Assembly (NCBI RefSeq): GCF_014650495.1
Contig: NZ_BMVB01000006.1
Location: forward strand, 1 to 64,000
Reading direction: 5' to 3'
DNA length: 64,000 nucleotides
Origin: Streptomyces cinnamoneus
Lineage (GTDB): Bacteria > Actinomycetota > Actinomycetes > Streptomycetales > Streptomycetaceae
The translations under genes and the position numbers were made by a program. The notes beneath the pieces were generated by a model. It searched no databases. It was not told the origin of the DNA and was given only the letters and a program-made list of their open reading frames with translations. Below, in pieces: positions 60,005-64,000 of the stretch (its first letter is position 1; every line of letters begins with the position of its first letter).

Positions 60005-60100
60005 GTGTCGGAGATCCTGGAACTGCAGGAGCTGGAGGAGGAGCCCCCCGCCCAGTGGCCCTGCAGCAACAGCTACCAGAGCACCTTCGGACAGGTCTGA
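60005..60100 (+). CDS. Candidate class III lanthipeptide precursor peptide (LanA-like), 31 codons
   Basis: A tiny gene between the two LanKC genes. The leader contains SEILELQELEEE, the class III leader box (compare SILELQNLDVE in labyrinthopeptin LabA2). The C-terminal core is WPCSNSYQSTFGQV: one Cys (C20), three Ser, one Thr, one Trp and one Tyr. The GTG at 60005 lies 8 nt after GGGAGG and 5 bp after the LanKC-1 stop; a second in-frame GTG at 59996 is possible. The Cys precedes all Ser/Thr, so the standard Ser-x2-Ser-x2-5-Cys labionin motif cannot form. A strong hairpin follows. Identity rests on the leader motif and on position. Confidence 0.8.
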   Translation: MSEILELQELEEEPPAQWPCSNSYQSTFGQV

Positions 60101-60108
60101 GCCGCGCG

Positions 60109-60158
60109 GGCGGGCGCGGCGGCCGTCGTCCCGGACGACGGCGGCCGGCGCGCCCGCC
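60109..60158 (+). terminator. Strong hairpin between precursor and LanKC-2 (probable attenuator)
   Basis: Outer stem GGCGGGCGCG (60109-60118) pairs with CGCGCCCGCC (60149-60158); inner stem GCCGTCGTC (60122-60130) pairs with GACGACGGC (60134-60142) around a 3-nt loop. There is no T-run. It begins 9 bp past the precursor stop codon, where lan operons often place a partial terminator so that precursor exceeds enzyme. Confidence 0.7.
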
Positions 60159-60210
60159 GCGTCACCCCTCGCCCGTCCCCGCCACGCCGCCGGCACCGGG
60201 AGGAGACTGC

Positions 60211-62766
60211 ATGCTCGCTCAAGGCCACCTCGCCGCCGACCCCCTGTTCGTGGACGCGCTCGACCGCGTCGAGGACACCGCCGGGCGCTTCGCGCGGGCC
60301 GCCCAGCCGGCGCCGCCGGGCTGGCGGCGCGCGGAACGCGGCGGCTGGGTGGCCCTGGGGCGCGGGGACGCCCGGTTGCCGGCCCAGGGCTGGAAGATCC
60401 ACGCCTCGGCAACCGCCGAGGAGGCCCCGCGAGTGGTCGACGCGGTGTGGGAGTACTGCGTGGAGCACGGCATCAGCTTCAAGTTCCTGCGCAGCCGCAC
60501 CCTGTTGGCGCTGGTCAACGGCAAGCGGGCGCCGCGCTCGGCCGCCGGCAAGCTCGTCACCGTCTATCCGCGCTGCGAGGAGATGCTGGAGCGGACGCTC
60601 CAGGAGCTCTCGACGCTGCTGCGGGGGGTTCGGGGGCCGTACATCCTCAGTGATCTGCGCTGGGGCGACGGCCCGTTGTACCTGCGCTACGGGGGTTTCT
60701 CCGCCCGCTACTGCTTCGGCGGCGACGGCGAGTACGTGCCCGCGGTGGTGCGCCCGGACGGACTGCCGGTGCCCGACGTGCGCGGCACCGTCTTCAAGGT
60801 CCCGCCGTGGGCGCGGGTGCCGCCCTTCATCGACGCGCGGATCCGCGCCACCCGGGCGAGGACCGGCGGCGGCCTGCCCTACCGGGTCGAGAAGGCCCTG
60901 CACTTCTCCAACAGCGGCGGCGTCTACCGCGCCGTGGACCCGGCCACCGGCCGGCGGGTGGTGCTGCGGGAGGCCCGCCCGTACGCCGGTGTCGACGACA
61001 ACGGCATGGACGCGGTCGCCCGGCTGGAGCGCGAGCACGCGGTGCTGCGGCGGCTGGCCGGGCTGGACTGCGTGCCGCAGCTCCTGGCCCGCACGCGCCA
61101 CTGGGAACACCATTTCCTGGTCGAGGAGTTCGTCGAGGGCGAGCGACTGCACGAGGCGGTCGCCCGCCGCCACCCCCTCTTCCACCCGGGCGCGGGCGAG
61201 GAGGAGGCCGCCGCCTACGCCGCGTGGGCGTGCGGGGTCCTCGACCGCGTGGCGGTCGCGACGGCGGCGCTGCACGCGCGGGGCGTCGTCTTCGGGGACC
61301 TGCAGCCCGCCAACGTGCTGCTGCGGCCGGACGGCAGCGTCTGCCTGGTCGACTTCGAGACGTGCTTCGGCATCGCGGAGGACTTCACCCCCGTCCTGGG
61401 CACCCCCGGCTTCACGGCCCCCTGGGCGCGTTCGGGCGTCGCCGTCGACGCGTACGCCCTGGACTGCCTCAGGCTCGCGGTCCTCTGCCCGCTGACCGAG
61501 CTGCTGCGCTTCGACGTGCACAAGCACGAGCAGCTGATCCGGCTGGCGGAGAGCCGCTTCCCGCTGCCGCCCGGCTTCGGTGACCGGCTGCGCGAGGGCC
61601 TCGCCCCGCCCCCGGACGCCTCCCCTGCGCCGGCCGTCCCCTGGCCGGTGGGGCCGGGCGGCCGCAACGAGCCGGGCCCCTGCCGCGAGGGCGGCACCGG
61701 TGAGGAGCACGCCCCCGGCTGGGAGGCGGTCCTGGCGTCCCTGGCCCGGGCCGTCCTGAGCAGCGCCACCCCGGAGCGGGAGGACCGCCTCTTCCCGGGC
61801 GACGTCCGGCAGTTCGACCAGCAGGGCGCGGGCCTCGCCTTCGGAGCGGCGGGGGTGCTGCACGCGCTGCACGGCACGGGGCACGGCACGGGTTCCCGCT
61901 TCGACGGGTACGTCGACTGGCTGGCACGGGCGGCCGAACGCACCCGCTGGCCGCGGCCCGGCCTGTACGACGGGCTGGCAGGCATGGCGTACGTCCTCGA
62001 CGAGCTCGGCCGCCCGCAGCAGGCACGGGCGGCGGTCGACCGGCTGGCCGCCTTCGACCTGCGGGGATGCGGAGCGGGACTGTTCGGCGGGCTCGCCGGG
62101 ATCGCCCTGACACTGTGGCACTTCGGCGACGCGCAGGGGGCGCTGCGGCTCGGCGACCGGCTGGCGCGCTCCCTCGACGACGAGGCGTCGCCGCCGGCGG
62201 CCGTGGGGCTGATGCGCGGCTGGTCGGGTCCGGCGTTGCTGTTCGCCCGGCTCTTCGCCGGGACGGGGGACGAGCACCATCTGCGCCGCGCCGAGGCCGC
62301 GCTGACCCGTGACCTGGCCCACTGCGGGGTCGCGCGCGGGAGGTTCGTGCACGTGCGGGAGGGCGAGCGCCGGATCACCACGCTCGGGCGGGGCAGCGCC
62401 GGGATCGGCATCGCCCTCGACGCGTACCTGGAGCAGTGCGAGGACGCCCACTTCCGCCGGCTGCGCGACCGCATCCGCGAGAGCCTGGGCACCGAACTCC
62501 TCCTGTCCTCCGGCCTCCTGGACGGCCACGCCGGACTGCTGTACGCCCTCACGCACCTCGGCGGGCCCGCCGGCGCGCGCCGGGTGCAGCTGCGCGGGCT
62601 GGGGCTGCACGCGGTGCGGTGCCGGGGGGAGCTGGCGTTCCCGATGGACGGCCGGCTGCGGCTGTCGATGGACCTGGCGACGGGCACGGCGGGCGTTCTG
62701 CTCGCCGTGCACGCCGCAACCCGGCCCGGGTCGACCGCTTCCTTGCCGTTCCTGCGCCCGGCGTGA
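60211..62766 (+). CDS. Class III lanthipeptide synthetase with intact lyase and kinase motifs (LanKC-2)
   Basis: An 851-residue LanKC. The lyase domain (about 1-210) keeps K62 (GWKIH), K91 (FKFLRS) and K114 (AAGKLVTVYP). The kinase domain (about 220-490) has VFGDLQPANVLL with D363 and N368, and the DFE motif (381-383, LVDFETCFG). The cyclase-like domain (about 560-850) has GLYDGLAGMAYVLDELG, FGGLAGIALTLWHFG and GHAGLLYALTHLG without zinc Cys/His, typical of class III. It should phosphorylate, eliminate and cyclise Ser/Thr of the precursor peptide. GGGAGGAG lies 5 nt before ATG 60211. Confidence 0.95.
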   Translation: MLAQGHLAADPLFVDALDRVEDTAGRFARAAQPAPPGWRRAERGGWVALGRGDARLPAQGWKIHASATAEEAPRVVDAVWEYCVEHGISFKFLRSRTLLALVNGKRAPRSAAGKLVTVYPRCEEMLERTLQELSTLLRGVRGPYILSDLRWGDGPLYLRYGGFSARYCFGGDGEYVPAVVRPDGLPVPDVRGTVFKVPPWARVPPFIDARIRATRARTGGGLPYRVEKALHFSNSGGVYRAVDPATGRRVVLREARPYAGVDDNGMDAVARLEREHAVLRRLAGLDCVPQLLARTRHWEHHFLVEEFVEGERLHEAVARRHPLFHPGAGEEEAAAYAAWACGVLDRVAVATAALHARGVVFGDLQPANVLLRPDGSVCLVDFETCFGIAEDFTPVLGTPGFTAPWARSGVAVDAYALDCLRLAVLCPLTELLRFDVHKHEQLIRLAESRFPLPPGFGDRLREGLAPPPDASPAPAVPWPVGPGGRNEPGPCREGGTGEEHAPGWEAVLASLARAVLSSATPEREDRLFPGDVRQFDQQGAGLAFGAAGVLHALHGTGHGTGSRFDGYVDWLARAAERTRWPRPGLYDGLAGMAYVLDELGRPQQARAAVDRLAAFDLRGCGAGLFGGLAGIALTLWHFGDAQGALRLGDRLARSLDDEASPPAAVGLMRGWSGPALLFARLFAGTGDEHHLRRAEAALTRDLAHCGVARGRFVHVREGERRITTLGRGSAGIGIALDAYLEQCEDAHFRRLRDRIRESLGTELLLSSGLLDGHAGLLYALTHLGGPAGARRVQLRGLGLHAVRCRGELAFPMDGRLRLSMDLATGTAGVLLAVHAATRPGSTASLPFLRPA

Positions 62767-62812
62767 GGGAGCGCGCGCCTGCCCTGACCCGCCGGCAGTG
62801 CGCGGCCGCCCG

Positions 62813-64000
62813 TCAGTGGCCGCCCGTCACCTTGAAGCCGCGCGGCACCATGAGGACGACGAGCAGGGTGACGGCGACGACGATGCCGGCCGAGACGTAC
62901 GCGGTGGTGGTGAGCGCGGTGTCGAAGGCGGCGCGGGCGGCGTCCAGCACGCGCCGGCCCGTATCGCCGGCCGCCCCCTCGGCCACCTCCGCCGCGCCGC
63001 CCACCGACTCCCGGGCCGTGTCCAGGTCACTCCCGTGGAGCGGAAGCCCCGTCATGCGGCCGGTGTAGACGGCGCCGTGGATGCTGCCGAGCAGCGCCAC
63101 ACCGAGGCCCACCCCGAGTTCGTAGCAGGTCTCGGACACCGCGCCGGCCTGACCGGCCCGTTCGACGGGGACGGAGGAGACGAGGACGGACGCCGAGGCG
63201 GTGATCGCCAGGCCGTCGCCGAGGCCGAGCGCGGCCAGCACGAGCGCGACGACCGGGTACGTCGTCGGTTCCGGGGCGAGCGCGAGCAGGAGGAAGCCGG
63301 CCGCCAGGGCGCCGAGGCCGACGGCCAGGACGGCCCGCACCCCCAGGTGGTGCATCAGCCAGGGCGAGGACAGGGAGCCGGCCAGCATGGCGAGCGCGGA
63401 GGGCAGGGTCCGCAGTCCGGCCTCCGCCGGCGAGTAGCCGTGCACGTACTGCAGCCACAGCGAGATGAGGAACAGTGCGGCGCCGATGGCCAGCATGGCC
63501 AGCAGGGTGGCGAGAGCGGCGGCCGTGAAGGGGCCGGTGCGGAAGAGGCGTACGTCGAGGAGGGGGTCGTCGAGCCGGAGCTGGCGCCGGGCGAAGACCG
63601 CGAGCAGGACCACGCCCGACAGGAGGACGCCCACGTCCCCGGGGTGCAGGCTGCCCTTGGCGACGTGTTTGATGCCCCAGGCGAGCGCGACGATGCCGGC
63701 GACGGACAGCAGCGCGCCCGGCCAGTCGAGCCGCCCGTGCTGCGGGGCCCGGTACTCGGGCAGGAGTCCGATGCCGGCCACGACCGTCACGACGACGACG
63801 GGGACGTTCACCCAGAACGCGGACTGCCACGCGAAGTGTTCGACGAGGAAACCGCCGATCAGCGGCCCGACGCAGGCGCCGGCACCGGCCACGGCGGCCC
63901 AGATGCCGATGGCCAGGGCGCGTTCGCGGTCGTCGGTGAAGATGTTGCGGATCAGCGAGAGCGTCGAGGGCATCACCATGGCGCCGCCGAGGCCGAGCAG
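62813..64000 (-). CDS. DHA2-type MFS drug/proton exporter, N terminus cut by window end
   Basis: The open frame continues past 64000, so the N-terminal membrane helices are missing. The visible part (about 395 residues) shows GGAMVMPSTLSLIRNIFTDD, RERALAIGIWAAVAGAGACV (MFS motif C region) and GPLIGGFLVEHFAWQSAFWV, followed by eight to nine helices. This is the 14-helix EmrB/QacA group, which exports drugs or metabolites with protons. It is convergent to LanKC-2 with a 46-bp gap. It may export the cluster product, but such genes are common, so the link is weak. Confidence 0.9.
   Translation of the reverse strand: MLGLGGAMVMPSTLSLIRNIFTDDRERALAIGIWAAVAGAGACVGPLIGGFLVEHFAWQSAFWVNVPVVVVTVVAGIGLLPEYRAPQHGRLDWPGALLSVAGIVALAWGIKHVAKGSLHPGDVGVLLSGVVLLAVFARRQLRLDDPLLDVRLFRTGPFTAAALATLLAMLAIGAALFLISLWLQYVHGYSPAEAGLRTLPSALAMLAGSLSSPWLMHHLGVRAVLAVGLGALAAGFLLLALAPEPTTYPVVALVLAALGLGDGLAITASASVLVSSVPVERAGQAGAVSETCYELGVGLGVALLGSIHGAVYTGRMTGLPLHGSDLDTARESVGGAAEVAEGAAGDTGRRVLDAARAAFDTALTTTAYVSAGIVVAVTLLVVLMVPRGFKVTGGH

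Noticed and set aside
62813..64000. MFS exporter as a firm member of the RiPP cluster
   Set aside because: It is on the opposite strand and belongs to a very common exporter group; the link is possible but not supported by sequence.

Overview
The window is high-GC actinobacterial DNA and almost certainly from a Streptomyces chromosome. Signs include strong G/C bias at third codon positions, many GTG starts, streptophobe and DUF6777 proteins, an NnaR-type nitrite regulator, a mycothiol-type DinB-fold protein, an EspR-like regulator, and many tiny secreted proteins. No tRNA, rRNA, CRISPR array, complete insertion sequence or prophage was seen. All assignments come from reading translations and known family motifs; no search was run.

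Layout. 0.1-10.8 kb: a membrane-anchored repeat protein, a divergent PPOX/HxlR pair, small secreted proteins, an ArsR-like regulator, a small-molecule kinase, an orphan squalene/phytoene synthase-like gene, a DinB-fold protein overlapping an SDR, and a PAP2-diacylglycerol kinase fusion. 10.83-11.05 kb: a MITE-like element with perfect 19-bp inverted ends, which supplies part of the stop codon of a degenerate adenylation-condensation NRPS gene (11.0-13.4 kb). 13.5-24.2 kb: membrane and secreted proteins (DUF998, DUF6777, streptophobe), a NADAR protein, a GNAT, an EspR-like regulator, an M4 metalloprotease and a GGCT-fold protein. 24.3-28.3 kb: a double-FHA ABC transporter, a small partner and a Ser/Thr kinase, translationally coupled. 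28.3-37.3 kb: the nitrate/nitrite assimilation locus. nasA, a FAD reductase, nirB and a nirD-narK fusion form a four-gene operon with 4-bp overlaps, divergent from nnaR across a four-half-site GlnR-type box. 37.3-52.1 kb: a mixed region with a MAP/XRE divergent pair, a four-repeat secreted protein, a MocR/AhpD pair, a GlxA-like regulator, a SpoIIE-type phosphatase, a tripeptidyl aminopeptidase-like lipoprotein and oxidoreductases. 52.4-56.1 kb: a 2OG-Fe(II) oxygenase and a NarL-type two-component system.

The most interesting part is 56.2-62.8 kb, a RiPP cluster on the plus strand: radical SAM enzyme, first LanKC, a 31-codon precursor peptide, a strong hairpin, second LanKC. The precursor (60005-60100) carries the class III leader box ILELQ. 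Its only Cys lies before every core Ser/Thr, so the usual labionin pattern is impossible. The second LanKC keeps its lyase and kinase residues, whereas the first has lost them in both domains and looks like a pseudoenzyme partner. The pairing of a dead and an intact class III synthetase with a radical SAM enzyme and a Cys-first core suggests an unusual, possibly undescribed, lanthipeptide-like pathway. A DHA2-type MFS exporter gene, cut by the window end, lies convergent to it.
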